Assembly: GCA_903887275.1 (NCBI GenBank)
Contig: CAISPD010000206.1
Coordinates: 1 to 36,158 of the forward strand
Origin: an uncultured Mucilaginibacter sp.
Lineage (GTDB): Bacteria; Bacteroidota; Bacteroidia; Sphingobacteriales; Sphingobacteriaceae
Length of the DNA: 36,158 nucleotides
Direction of reading: 5' to 3'
Position numbers and translations under genes: made by a program
Part shown: piece by piece, positions 15,918-24,676 of the stretch
Layout: each line of letters opens with the position of its first letter
Position numbering within the stretch: position 1 is the first letter of the stretch
The notes under the pieces: model-generated
What the model saw: only the letters and a program-made list of their open reading frames with translations
Told to the model about the DNA's origin: nothing
Database searches by the model: none

Positions 15918-15973
15918 AAGCTCTAAATTACAACTTTGTTGGACGTTGTGCAAGACTGAGGGTACCTGGTGCG

Positions 15974-16108
15974 GTTAAAGGTTGATGGTGAAAGGTGAAA
16001 GGTTGAAGGCGAAAGGTGAAAGGCAAAAGATGATAGACGAAAGACGAAAAGCGTATAATTTTAACATTACAGCGTTCCAACATTACAACGTTCCAACCAA
16101 AAACAAAA
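15974..16108. repeat. Low-complexity GGTGAAAGGT repeats and a short direct repeat
   Basis: Bases 15975-16045 are a run of imperfect GGTGAAAGG/GACGAAAG units. They are followed by a tandem pair of ACATTACA-CGTTCCA (about 16064-16098) just before the Rieske oxygenase ATG. These purine-rich tracts are common intergenic filler in Bacteroidota. They occupy the place where the promoters of the divergent ferredoxin and oxygenase genes would be expected. Confidence 0.6.
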
Positions 16109-17197
16109 ATGACCAAATTCACCGTAGACCCCAATATCGCAAAAGCAAAAACCCTGCATGCTGATTTTTATACCAGCAGCGAGATATTTCAGGAGAGTCG
16201 CGAGAAAATATTTGCATCATCCTGGCAATTTATTGGCAATACCGAATTAGTTAAAGAACCTTGTGAGGTTTATCCCTTTACATTACTACCGGGTTATTTG
16301 GACGAACCTTTGCTACTGACACATGACAAAACCGGCAACCTGAATTTATTATCCAATGTTTGTACCCATCGCGGCAATATTGTAGCCGATACAGCATGCA
16401 AAACCAATAACCTGCGTTGTCGCTATCATGGACGGTTATTTGGCCTGGATGGTAAGTTTTCCTCCATGCCTGAATTTAAGGAAGTGGAAAATTTCCCTAC
16501 AATAGAGGACGACCTGCCTGCGCTGCCGCTATTCAAATGGAGTAACTGGCTATTTACATCGGTGAACCCCATATTTAAACCTGAATTGTTTTTCAAGGAT
16601 ATGATCGACCGTGTCAGCTGGTTGCCGCTCGATCAGTATAAGCATTATCCGGAGCTTTCCCGAACCTTCCATGTAAAAGCCAACTGGGCACTTTATTGCG
16701 AAAATTACCTCGAAGGTTTCCATATTCCCTTTGTACATGCCGGGCTTAATGCTGTTATAGATTTTGGCGAATACGCTACCGAGCTATTCTTCCCCTATTC
16801 AAACCTGCAGTTGGGTTTGGCCAGAAGCAACGAAAATTGTTTTGATCTGCCAGAATCCTCACCGGATTACGGTAAACCGGTGGCAGCCTATTATTTCTGG
16901 GTGTTTCCTAATATGATGTTTAATTTTTATCCCTGGGGTCTTTCCGTCAATGTGGTTGAACCTGTTTCTCCGGATGAATGTACGGTGAGGTTTATTACCT
17001 ACGTTTTAGACGAAAGCAAATTAGAAAAGGGTGCCGGCTCTGGTTTGGATAAAGTAGAAGCGGAAGATGAAGAGATTGTAGAAAATGTCCAACGCGGTAT
17101 CCGTTCCAGGTTTTACCAGCATGGGCGCTACTCTGTTAACCGCGAGCAGGGCACCCACCATTTCCATCGCATTTTAGCCGAATTCATCAACAAATAG
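16109..17197 (+). CDS. Rieske non-heme iron oxygenase, alpha-subunit type
   Basis: The 362-residue protein has an N-terminal Rieske [2Fe-2S] domain with ligands C85 and H87 (VCTHRGN) and C104 and H107 (CRYHGR). The catalytic domain holds the mononuclear iron motif NYLEGFHIPFVH, with H205 and H210. The bridging acid at 202 is Glu, where most ring-hydroxylating oxygenases have Asp. The protein resembles the choline-monooxygenase/carnitine-oxygenase branch more than aromatic dioxygenases, but the substrate cannot be fixed. The APC permease gene begins one base after its stop, so substrate import and oxidation are probably linked. The divergent ferredoxin may donate electrons. Confidence 0.9.
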   Translation: MTKFTVDPNIAKAKTLHADFYTSSEIFQESREKIFASSWQFIGNTELVKEPCEVYPFTLLPGYLDEPLLLTHDKTGNLNLLSNVCTHRGNIVADTACKTNNLRCRYHGRLFGLDGKFSSMPEFKEVENFPTIEDDLPALPLFKWSNWLFTSVNPIFKPELFFKDMIDRVSWLPLDQYKHYPELSRTFHVKANWALYCENYLEGFHIPFVHAGLNAVIDFGEYATELFFPYSNLQLGLARSNENCFDLPESSPDYGKPVAAYYFWVFPNMMFNFYPWGLSVNVVEPVSPDECTVRFITYVLDESKLEKGAGSGLDKVEAEDEEIVENVQRGIRSRFYQHGRYSVNREQGTHHFHRILAEFINK

Positions 17198-17198
17198 C

Positions 17199-18620
17199 AT
17201 GGCCCAGCTCGAACGCAAACTGGGTCTGTGGGCCGCCGTATCCATCGTAATAGGTTCTGTTATTGGAAGCAGTATTTTTATGAAACCTGCTACCATGGCT
17301 GCCCAGCTTAGCTCGCCTTTACTTTTATTGGCCGTTTGGGTGGTAGCCGGTGTGGTGTCTTTGTTTGGAAGCATGATCAATGCCGAAGTTGGTACGGCAA
17401 TCCCTGAAACGGGCGGGCAGTATGTGTATTTCCGATACATGTACGGCAACTTTTTCGCTTACCTTTTTGGCTGGTCGTCATTTGTGGTGATCGATACCGC
17501 CAGTATCTCGGCTATTTCTTTCGTGTTTGCGCAATATTTCGGCTATTTTATTGATCTGCCCCATTTTTCGGCAACTGTCGAACATTCTTTGCCGTTCGTT
17601 ATACCATTTGTCGGTCGTTTTTACCTGCTCGAAAACATTGGGGTTAAAGCAGTTGCGATTTTACTTATTCTTATTTTTTCATGGGTAAATGTACGCAGCG
17701 TAAAGGCAGGTGGTGCGGTGCAGGTATTTTTCTCGGTACTCAAAGTGGCTGCACTGATATTTTTGGTTTTGGCTATTTTCTTCTCTGGCAAAGGTCATGT
17801 TATCAACCTGAGCAAAGTCTCTGCTTCTTTCGACCACTCTTTCTGGCATCAGTTCACAGCTTTTATTGCAGCTACAACGGGGGCACTGGCGGCCTATGAT
17901 GGCTGGAATAATTTAGGATTTATTGGGGGGGAGATCAAACAGCCTCAGAAAAACATACCTCGTGGCCTGATCATCGGTTTACTTATCTGTATGTTGCTTT
18001 ATATCTTAACTACCGAAGCCTATTTATACATGATGCCGGTTGATGTGATGAAGCACTCCACCCTGGTTGCATCAGATGCTTTATACATTATCATGGGCGT
18101 AGGTGGCGGCGGACTTATCGCCGTGCTTGTGTTGATCAGCACCGCAGGTGCCACCAACAGTAATATTTTACCTTGTTCGCGCGTGATCTTTGCGATGTCG
18201 GAGGAGAAAAATTTCTTCCGGTTTGCAGGCAAAGTCCATCCAAAATACCATACCCCGGCCAATGCACTGTGGTTCCAGGCTGGCTGGGGTACAGCATTGG
18301 TACTCATCGGCTCTTTTGATATGCTGATGGATATGTTTGTTTTCATCACCTGGATCTTTTACGGCTTTGCCGCCTATGGTATTTTTATCCTTAGAAAAAA
18401 AATGCCCGAAAGACAGCCCGGTTACCGACTCAAAGGTTACCCGGTACTACCCATTATCTTTATCCTTTTTTCGACCTTATATGTGATCATGACGCTGTAT
18501 AATGATATTAACGATTATATAGCCGGCAGATCGCATATTATTGTATCCGTTTTTGGTTTGATATTGGTCGCCGTTGGCATACCGCTATTTTGGTATTTCA
18601 AACGCAAAGAGTTGAGCTAA
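17199..18620 (+). CDS. APC-superfamily amino acid permease
   Basis: A 473-residue inner-membrane transporter with about 12 hydrophobic helices. The N-terminal LGLWAAVSIVIGSVIGSSIFMKP is the APC helix-1 motif with the unwound Gly-Ser region that binds substrate. GALAAYDGWNNLGFIGGEIKQPQKNIPRGLI matches the helix 6-7 region of LAT/serine-threonine-type exchangers. It is coupled to the Rieske oxygenase gene one base upstream, so the solute is likely an amino acid or quaternary amine that the oxygenase handles. Specificity is not readable from sequence. Confidence 0.92.
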   Translation: MAQLERKLGLWAAVSIVIGSVIGSSIFMKPATMAAQLSSPLLLLAVWVVAGVVSLFGSMINAEVGTAIPETGGQYVYFRYMYGNFFAYLFGWSSFVVIDTASISAISFVFAQYFGYFIDLPHFSATVEHSLPFVIPFVGRFYLLENIGVKAVAILLILIFSWVNVRSVKAGGAVQVFFSVLKVAALIFLVLAIFFSGKGHVINLSKVSASFDHSFWHQFTAFIAATTGALAAYDGWNNLGFIGGEIKQPQKNIPRGLIIGLLICMLLYILTTEAYLYMMPVDVMKHSTLVASDALYIIMGVGGGGLIAVLVLISTAGATNSNILPCSRVIFAMSEEKNFFRFAGKVHPKYHTPANALWFQAGWGTALVLIGSFDMLMDMFVFITWIFYGFAAYGIFILRKKMPERQPGYRLKGYPVLPIIFILFSTLYVIMTLYNDINDYIAGRSHIIVSVFGLILVAVGIPLFWYFKRKELS

Positions 18621-18640
18621 ACATTCGCTATTTTTGGGAT

Positions 18641-18880
18641 ATGAAAATCAAGTTGCTGGCTTTTGGTATCGCCAGGGAAATATTTGGGGCATCTTCCATA
18701 GAGATTGAATTGCCCGGTAATACCGTGGCAGACCTGAAATTTAGCCTCGAAGCATTGTACCCTAAATTAAAGGCGCTGGCATCTTACCTTGTAGCCGTTA
18801 ATAACGAATATGCGGCCGGGGATTTGGTTTTAGATATCCGCGATGAAGTGGCTATAATACCACCGGTAAGTGGGGGTTAA
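18641..18880 (+). CDS. moaD: Molybdopterin synthase sulfur carrier subunit MoaD
   Basis: The 79-residue ubiquitin-fold protein starts at the ATG at 18641 and ends in PPVSGG. The terminal Gly-Gly is adenylylated by MoeB and then thiocarboxylated to supply sulfur to molybdopterin synthase. The N-terminal part KIKLLAFGIAREIFG is typical. It lies 20 bases after the permease stop and may be read from the same transcript. The partner MoaE follows after a 60-base spacer. Confidence 0.93.
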   Translation: MKIKLLAFGIAREIFGASSIEIELPGNTVADLKFSLEALYPKLKALASYLVAVNNEYAAGDLVLDIRDEVAIIPPVSGG

Positions 18881-18940
18881 TGCCTGAACCGCAGATTCGT
18901 GTGCCCCGTTAGCTATCGGGAAAAATGATTTCGTTGATGA
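18881..18940. repeat. Repeat-derived spacer between moaD and moaE
   Basis: The segment contains AACCGCAGATTCG and GATTTCGTTGATGATTGATT. It resembles the AATCGCAGATTT...GATTTCACTGATTT intergenic repeat also seen at 31400-31455. It lies where the ribosome-binding site and start of moaE would be. Confidence 0.45.
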
Positions 18941-19369
18941 TTGATTGTTTTGAATACTGAAATAAAGATATTGAACCAGGCACTGGAGGTGCAAGCATGC
19001 ATCGATTGGGTGATGACACCTGAATCGGGTGGTATTGATGTTTTTATAGGTACGGTACGCAATGCAACCAAAGGAAAACAGGTAATACGACTTGAATTTG
19101 AGGCCTACGAACCTATGGCCTCAAAAGAGATGGAAAAGATTGCTGCACAGGCTTTTGAAAAATGGCCGGTGCAAAAATTATTGGTTCATCACCGGGTTGG
19201 TGTTTTGGAAGTTGGCGAAATACCGGTTATTATAGCGGTATCCTGCGCCCACCGGGATGCGGCCTTTGAGGCCTGCCGCTTTGTGATCGACACGCTTAAA
19301 CAAACCGTCCCTATCTGGAAAAAAGAAGTATTTGAAGATGGCGAAACCTGGGTAGCGGCGCATCCCTAA
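18941..19369 (+). CDS. moaE: Molybdopterin synthase catalytic subunit MoaE
   Basis: About 142 residues. MoaE forms molybdopterin synthase with MoaD and adds two sulfurs to cyclic pyranopterin monophosphate. Seen motifs are GGIDVFIGTVRNATKGKQV near residues 30-48, LEFEAYEPMA, HRVG, CAHRDAAFEACRFVID and VPIWKKEVFEDG with the catalytic lysines. No ATG is available in frame; the TTG at 18941 (or 18950) is the probable start, and the region just upstream is repeat-derived. It converges with moeB 94 bases downstream. Confidence 0.93.
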   Translation: MIVLNTEIKILNQALEVQACIDWVMTPESGGIDVFIGTVRNATKGKQVIRLEFEAYEPMASKEMEKIAAQAFEKWPVQKLLVHHRVGVLEVGEIPVIIAVSCAHRDAAFEACRFVIDTLKQTVPIWKKEVFEDGETWVAAHP

Positions 19370-19462
19370 CCGGGACCGCTGATTTGTTTGATTAGTCTGA
19401 TTACGCTGATTAAATATCTGATAACCAATACCTGATACCCAATATCTGATACCTAATACCAC
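19370..19462. repeat. Low-complexity repeats between convergent moaE and moeB
   Basis: A TGATTAGTCTGATTACGCTGATT tract (19381-19412, written here only as its TGATTA/CTGATT units) is followed by imperfect copies of AATACCTGATACCC / AATATCTGATACCT up to 19460. No hairpin terminator is apparent between the two convergent genes. Confidence 0.5.
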
Positions 19463-20497
19463 CTACCCAATACCCGACTCCAGCGAATACAACTCAGCAT
19501 CGGGATAAACTCCCTTTACCAACTTTACCGCTTCTGCACTTCGTTTGCCGGTAGCGCAATAAAATACAATGGGTGTGTTTTTAATGAACAACGCCATATT
19601 TTCTGCAAGTTCATCCAGCGGGATATTTTTGCCGCCGATGTTGAACAGATCGTGTTCCTGTATCGTACGCACGTCGATCAGCTCGTATTTTTCAGCGTTA
19701 ATATCAAGATCGCGCCTGGTAATTGTTTGAATTGGAGATGTAGCCTCTAAACTTTGAATATCCGTTTTGGTAACCGACCCAATTTTGATGATGCGGCTTT
19801 GTAAAGTTTGGGCATCAAATACCATCACTTTGCCTGCCAATACATCACTTGAGTGGGTGATCAATTTGATGGCTTCATTAGCCTGAAGACAACCAATGAT
19901 ACCGGCTAAAGTGGGTATCACCCCTCCAACGGCACAATTGGGTATTTGCGTGGCATCAACCCGCGGGTACAGGTCGCGGTAATTGGGCGAATAGTTGCCA
20001 TTAGTATTTTGTACATTCCAAACGGCAAGCTGACCTTCATATTGGTAAATGGCCCCATAAACCAGGGGCTTTCCGGCTATTACTGCAGCATCGTTCAAAA
20101 GGTAACGGGTTTCAAAATTGTCGGTTCCGTCGACGATTATATCATAATGGTTTATGAGGGCGAGTGCATTAGATGAATCTACCCGCAAATCGTGTGCAAC
20201 CAAATTAACATCCGGATTTTGCTGTTGAAGTCGCCCTACCGCAACCACTATTTTCTTTTTACCAATATCATTCGGGCCATATAAAATCTGCCGGTGAAGG
20301 TTAGTTACCGAAACAACATCGTCATCTGCAATACCGATGGACCCCACCCCTGCCGCTACAAGGTATTGCAGTGCCGGGCATCCCAAACCACCTGCACCTA
20401 CTACCAATATCTTGGCTTGCTGCAATAGCAGTTGGGCAGTATCTCCGAAACCGGGTAAAGCAATCTGACAATGATATCGGCTAAGATCGGGCAACAT
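19463..20497 (-). CDS. moeB: MoeB/ThiF-type adenylyltransferase with C-terminal rhodanese domain
   Basis: The 344-residue protein activates the MoaD C-terminus. The Rossmann motif VVGAGGLGCPALQYL lies near residue 32, with DDDVVSVTNLHRQ, the catalytic region DGTDNFETRYLLND, and PNCAVGGVIPTLAG. The first zinc CxxC of E. coli MoeB is replaced by SPNYRDLYP, as in several Bacteroidota homologues. A C-terminal rhodanese domain (from about residue 260) has the persulfide Cys in FYCATGKRS, so adenylylation and sulfur delivery are fused. The start overlaps the mobA stop by one base (TGATG), indicating coupling. A ThiF-type role in thiamine synthesis is possible but context favours Moco. Confidence 0.9.
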   Translation of the reverse strand: MLPDLSRYHCQIALPGFGDTAQLLLQQAKILVVGAGGLGCPALQYLVAAGVGSIGIADDDVVSVTNLHRQILYGPNDIGKKKIVVAVGRLQQQNPDVNLVAHDLRVDSSNALALINHYDIIVDGTDNFETRYLLNDAAVIAGKPLVYGAIYQYEGQLAVWNVQNTNGNYSPNYRDLYPRVDATQIPNCAVGGVIPTLAGIIGCLQANEAIKLITHSSDVLAGKVMVFDAQTLQSRIIKIGSVTKTDIQSLEATSPIQTITRRDLDINAEKYELIDVRTIQEHDLFNIGGKNIPLDELAENMALFIKNTPIVFYCATGKRSAEAVKLVKGVYPDAELYSLESGIG

Positions 20498-21663
20498 CAG
20501 GAACCGGCGATTTTTTGATGAAGCGTCCTTTTGACTTTCTCCAGATCTTCCGGGGTATTTACATTGCTAAGAGCCTCCGGATTTTTGGCCTGCAATAATT
20601 TTATATCACTATTGATCAACACTTTACGCGGACAGGAATAACCCAGTGACAAGAAACTCAATAGCTGTGGGTAGCTTTTTGGCTCCCATATTGCGATCAA
20701 AGGTTCCGGAAATTCATTATCCGGACTTTGATAAGCTGTAGCTATTTTGGAAGTATCGCGATTAGCCACCAGGAATTCAAGCGTATCTGCATCCAGCAAA
20801 GGAAGATCGCAGGCAATCACTAGCCAGGCGCTATCCGGTTGCTCGCGAAATGCTGACAAAATAGCACCATAAGGCCCAAGTCCGGTAAAAGTATCGGTAA
20901 GTACCTGGTTACCGTTGGTTATTGAATCACGTTGGTCTTCCCGGCAGGAAATATAAACTTCTTTGCAAAGCGGCTTGAGCAGATCGGTCAAAAAATACCT
21001 TTGCTCTTTGCCGAACCAGTTAACGGTTCCCTTATCAAAACCCATGCGCTCACTTTTACCGCCAGCCAGCACAAGCCCATTGAGTACCGGTTTTGCCGCT
21101 TCGAGTTTACTTTGAAAAAAAGCAATGATCCTGTCGGTATCATCCAACTGATATAATGGGATATCCTGCCAGCTAGGTATAGCTTCCTGTATATAATCAA
21201 AAACACCTTCGGCATTTTCGGCTAACAAGATCAGTTCTACATTAGTCAATTGCGCCAAACGCTTTTTGAGCGAGGCTCTTTTGTTTTCATAAATGATCAC
21301 CACCTGCGATCTGGCCTGTTGGTGATTACCATTTACCAATACCAGATCGGCTTCAGCAAATCGCTGGCGAAGGCCAAAAGGCTGGCTAATATTTTTGCTA
21401 TTAAATTGGTGATAATTGATCTGATCGGTATATTCAAGAAAGGCCCCACCTGCTAAACGGCCGGGCGCCTGTATCATTTCATCCTGATGCGAGGTATCGG
21501 CATAAGCGCATTTGTAATTTGGCGACAAAGCATTGATCACCTTATCGGCTAGTCCTTTAATATAAACACATGGCGCACCCACGATGGCCCACTCATTCCG
21601 ACCATAGTTACCAATGGCTGGTCGTTTCAAATCGGCGTGTTTTTTATGCTCTTTTGAAGTCAC
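20497..21663 (-). CDS. mobA: MobA-type molybdenum cofactor guanylyltransferase with N-terminal degenerate MobB-like domain
   Basis: A 388-residue protein. The C-terminal half (from about 195) is a MobA nucleotidyltransferase: LNGLVLAGGKSERMGFDKG, GLGPYGAILSAF, and WLVIACDLPLLDADTLEFL with the metal-binding Asp. The N-terminal 190 residues look like a MobB remnant: the order of elements and ADLVLVNGNHQQARSQVVIIYENK match the MobB pattern, but the P-loop position reads GAPCVYIKGLADK, lacking Gly-Lys-Thr/Ser. MobA attaches GMP to Mo-molybdopterin to make the bis-MGD form. The start lies 20 bases inside moaC, and it overlaps moeB by one base. Confidence 0.88.
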   Translation of the reverse strand: MTSKEHKKHADLKRPAIGNYGRNEWAIVGAPCVYIKGLADKVINALSPNYKCAYADTSHQDEMIQAPGRLAGGAFLEYTDQINYHQFNSKNISQPFGLRQRFAEADLVLVNGNHQQARSQVVIIYENKRASLKKRLAQLTNVELILLAENAEGVFDYIQEAIPSWQDIPLYQLDDTDRIIAFFQSKLEAAKPVLNGLVLAGGKSERMGFDKGTVNWFGKEQRYFLTDLLKPLCKEVYISCREDQRDSITNGNQVLTDTFTGLGPYGAILSAFREQPDSAWLVIACDLPLLDADTLEFLVANRDTSKIATAYQSPDNEFPEPLIAIWEPKSYPQLLSFLSLGYSCPRKVLINSDIKLLQAKNPEALSNVNTPEDLEKVKRTLHQKIAGS

Positions 21664-22114
21664 TTTTACCTCCTGTTTTTTCTATCAGTTTGGTCTCCCT
21701 GATCACGATATCATGGCTGAGTGCCTTACACATATCATAAATTGTAAGTGCCGATATAGATGCCCCAACAAGTGCTTCCATTTCAACACCGGTTTTAGCA
21801 GTAATAGTGGCCGTGCAATCAATAACCACATCCTGTTGCTCATTGAAATATATATTCACCTGGCAATTATCCAATCCCAGCGGATGACAAAGGGGAATGA
21901 GTTCACCAGTCTTTTTAGCCGCCATGATACCAGCAATGATAGCCGTTTGAAATACCGAACCTTTTTTGGTTTGAATATCGCCCTCAACCAAAGCTGTTAA
22001 AACTTCCGCAGGTAGCGCAACAATACTGCGCGCGGTAGCTGACCTGCGCGTAACCGCTTTTTCGGCGATGTCGACCATGGTGGGAAGACCGTTTTTATCG
22101 AGATGAGTTAACAT
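21644..22114 (-). CDS. moaC: Cyclic pyranopterin monophosphate synthase MoaC
   Basis: The 156-residue enzyme converts the MoaA product, 3',8-cyclo-GTP, to cyclic pyranopterin monophosphate. Family motifs are MVDIAEKAVTRRSATA near the N-terminus, IAGIMAAKKTGELIPLCHPL, TAKTGVEMEALVGASISALTIYDMCKAL and KLIEKTGGKSDF at the C-terminus, with the conserved lysines and Asp of the active site. The ATG at 22114 follows the moeA stop by five bases; a TTG at 22123 would overlap the moeA stop and is less likely. Confidence 0.96.
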   Translation of the reverse strand: MLTHLDKNGLPTMVDIAEKAVTRRSATARSIVALPAEVLTALVEGDIQTKKGSVFQTAIIAGIMAAKKTGELIPLCHPLGLDNCQVNIYFNEQQDVVIDCTATITAKTGVEMEALVGASISALTIYDMCKALSHDIVIRETKLIEKTGGKSDFKRA

Positions 22115-22119
22115 ATTTT

Positions 22120-23325
22120 TCAAATCACAGATTCAAACAACCATACTTTAAATGCTTCCCCTTTAATGAAATTTTCCCTATCCCCCGGCAATTCCAAAAA
22201 GGCATCCGTCTCTGCTAAATTAGCAAAATCGCCGGAACCATTGCCTTCAATAGGGCTAGCCAATAGTTTCCCATCCGCGGAAAATTGCAAACTCACCTGT
22301 AAATAGTAGGTTAATGCAGGTTTAAAGGTAAAATCCTGATCGAGTACAGCATACACCGGGGACTTTGGACCCAAACCCTGGCTTGCCCGCAACCAGGGCA
22401 AAAAGTAACGTTGCACGCACATGAAAGTAGCGACCGGGTTACCGGGAAACGCAAAAATAAGCGTGCCCCTTCCATATTTGCCAAACAAAAAGGGCTTACC
22501 AGGGCGCTGGCTCACTTTATGGAAAATAGTTTTAAGATGTAATTCCGCCAGCACCTGCGGGATATAATCGAACTTCCCCATACTGATACCACCGGTCATC
22601 AGGATCACATCGTAGTTTTCGAGGCTACTGATCAACTGTAAGTGGGTAATCTGCGGATCATCAGGAATATGTAGCAGGTCAGCTTCAATATGATGCTGAC
22701 GTAATACTGCCTGCAAGGTATAGCTGTTTGACTTTCGGATCTGTACAGATGATGGCTGTTGGTCAATATCCACCAATTCATCACCAGATGAGATGATAAC
22801 TACCTTGGGCATGCATTTAACCTGCAACTCCGATTTACCAACTGAAGCAATCGTATTGATGAGCGAGGGCGTTATGACCCTGCCCGTAGGAATGATCTCC
22901 TCACCTGCTTTTTTATCGGCACCTTTTAAATGCAGACTCTGTCCTTTTTTATTACCGGTTTTAATGATCCTCGCATTACCGTCAGTAATCGCAATACTTT
23001 CATAGGGAATAATGGTATCGACGTTTGCAGGCATTGCCGCACCGGTCATGATCTCGATGCATTCGTGCAGATTTTCAATCTCTACGGGCTCATCTCCTGC
23101 TGCCTGAGTTGCTTTTATCTTAAAGCTTTCTATCCCCTGTTCAATGGCCGAATAATTGACTGCAATGCCATCCATCATCACCCGGTTAAAGGGCGGCAGG
23201 TCGCGATCGGCCTTGATAGGTTCAGCGAGTACCCTACCAACGGCTTTATCAAAGGAAACTGTTTCAGTACCGTAGTCTGATGCTTCGGCCAATACCAATT
23301 TCTCCGCAAGTTCTACTGAAATCAT
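22120..23325 (-). CDS. moeA: Molybdopterin molybdenumtransferase MoeA
   Basis: The 401-residue enzyme inserts molybdate into adenylylated molybdopterin. It has the standard MoeA order: DRDLPPFNRVMMDGIAVN near residues 40-57, GDEPVEIENLHECIEIMTGAAMPANVDTIIPYE, the MoCF-binding core VVIISSGDELVD and VILMTGGISMGKFDYIPQVL, and FAFPGNPVATFMCVQRYFLPWL. It is separated by 7 bases from moaA upstream and followed directly by moaC. No separate MogA/MoaB adenylyltransferase is in the window. Confidence 0.96.
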   Translation of the reverse strand: MISVELAEKLVLAEASDYGTETVSFDKAVGRVLAEPIKADRDLPPFNRVMMDGIAVNYSAIEQGIESFKIKATQAAGDEPVEIENLHECIEIMTGAAMPANVDTIIPYESIAITDGNARIIKTGNKKGQSLHLKGADKKAGEEIIPTGRVITPSLINTIASVGKSELQVKCMPKVVIISSGDELVDIDQQPSSVQIRKSNSYTLQAVLRQHHIEADLLHIPDDPQITHLQLISSLENYDVILMTGGISMGKFDYIPQVLAELHLKTIFHKVSQRPGKPFLFGKYGRGTLIFAFPGNPVATFMCVQRYFLPWLRASQGLGPKSPVYAVLDQDFTFKPALTYYLQVSLQFSADGKLLASPIEGNGSGDFANLAETDAFLELPGDRENFIKGEAFKVWLFESVI

Positions 23326-23332
23326 AAAATAA

Positions 23333-24322
23333 TTATCCTCCTATCGTCGCCATAGATTCATGTGCCGGAGCGTTTTTCTTGCGATGATGTTCGGCATCCC
23401 AGCCATCTTTGTGCCTGGAGCCTAATGCATCCAGTAACTTAGTCTTCATTTCTTGCTCGGGTAGACCCGAACGGAGCAGATCCTTGATATTCATTACGCC
23501 ACCATCATACAGGCAGGTTTTTACTACCCCTTCTGGCGTTATCCTGATACGGTTGCAGGTGCCGCAAAACGTTCGCGAGTAAGCTGCAATGATACCCACA
23601 CTCCCCTTATGCCCTGGAACCTGATAATTATAGGCCGTAGCAGCAGGTGCATCAGCTAGCTTTTGGATTTGGGGATATATTGTTTTGATCTCCTCCAATA
23701 TTCGCAGATGGTCCCAATTCAACCCGCTGTAAACGTGACCGTCGCCGTTGAAAGGCATTTCTTCGATAAAACGAACGCTTACCGGCAGGTCCTTGGTCAT
23801 TTCCACCATCGGGAAGATATCCTGAGTGTTTTTACCATCCATCACTACAGCATTGATCTTTACTTCAATATCGTATTTGAGTAATTGCTCCAACGTAGCC
23901 ATTACATTGGCAAATTCGTCGCGATGTGTAATAGTGAAGAAACGATTGGCGTCCAGGGTATCCAAACTCAGGTTAACGGTTTTGATACCGATCTTTTTGA
24001 GTTCGGGCACCAGCGGCGCGGTTAAAACACCATTGGTTGTGAGGGTGATCTCATTTAAGCCATTTATTTTGGATAAAGCCGACAAAAACTTCATCATATC
24101 ACGCCGTACAAAAGGTTCGCCGCCGGTGATGCGTATTTTATCGATACCCATTTTTACCAGTAGCGTGCTGATTTGCAGCATCTCCTCATAACTCATCAAT
24201 TCTTTACGTTGCAGCCATTGCAGGCCCTCTTCCGGCATGCAGTAAAAGCAACGCAGGTTGCACCGGTCGGTAACCGCCAGGCGCAAATAATTGATCTTTC
24301 TTCCGTGATTATCCTTTAACAA
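23333..24322 (-). CDS. moaA: GTP 3',8-cyclase MoaA (radical SAM)
   Basis: The 329-residue enzyme performs the first step of Moco synthesis from GTP. The radical-SAM cluster motif is C21, C25 and C28 in DRCNLRCFYC. The second cluster uses FCGTCNRIRITPEG and the later Cys in VKTCLYDGG. The C-terminus ends in a Gly-Gly needed for activity in known MoaA. The start is a TTG at 24322; an in-frame stop lies four codons upstream and no ATG is available, so the assignment is firm. It heads the minus-strand moaA-moeA-moaC-mobA-moeB operon. Confidence 0.96.
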   Translation of the reverse strand: MLKDNHGRKINYLRLAVTDRCNLRCFYCMPEEGLQWLQRKELMSYEEMLQISTLLVKMGIDKIRITGGEPFVRRDMMKFLSALSKINGLNEITLTTNGVLTAPLVPELKKIGIKTVNLSLDTLDANRFFTITHRDEFANVMATLEQLLKYDIEVKINAVVMDGKNTQDIFPMVEMTKDLPVSVRFIEEMPFNGDGHVYSGLNWDHLRILEEIKTIYPQIQKLADAPAATAYNYQVPGHKGSVGIIAAYSRTFCGTCNRIRITPEGVVKTCLYDGGVMNIKDLLRSGLPEQEMKTKLLDALGSRHKDGWDAEHHRKKNAPAHESMATIGG

Positions 24323-24487
24323 AATATTCTGCTATACTGCGTAAAGGTATCCGCTTTTAGGCTAACCGTCAAGCTAATTACCATTTGGTTAGTTTTTGGA
24401 AAGTAAATTTTGATTTTGGTAAGCTGTAAGCCTCCCTGGTTTATTCCACGAGTTGAAAACTCTCGGGAGCTAATAAATATGAAAAGT

Positions 24488-24630
24488 ATGCCATTTCGAT
24501 TGAGCGGCTTGGGTATTGAAAGGGGGCGAAAGAGAAATCTTAAACGCCTGGCTTATTCCACACTGCTGGTTGCCGAAGATTTCTCCTCGCTACTCAGCTG
24601 GTTCCCACCCTTGCTCGTTCGAAATGACAT
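24488..24630. repeat. 150-bp palindromic repeat, copy A (diverged)
   Basis: It begins ATGCCATTTCGA and ends TCGTTCGAAATGACAT, with an internal GAGAAATCTTA pairing with AAGATTTCTCCTCGC. It is the most diverged copy in the window, with one mismatch in the left tip. It fills most of the 354-base gap between moaA and the serine hydrolase gene; the rest of that gap (24323-24487 and 24631-24676) shows nothing I can name. Confidence 0.8.
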
Positions 24631-24676
24631 ATTTTTTATAGCTCCATTTGCTATTTATAGTGTTTGCGTTCTAGCT

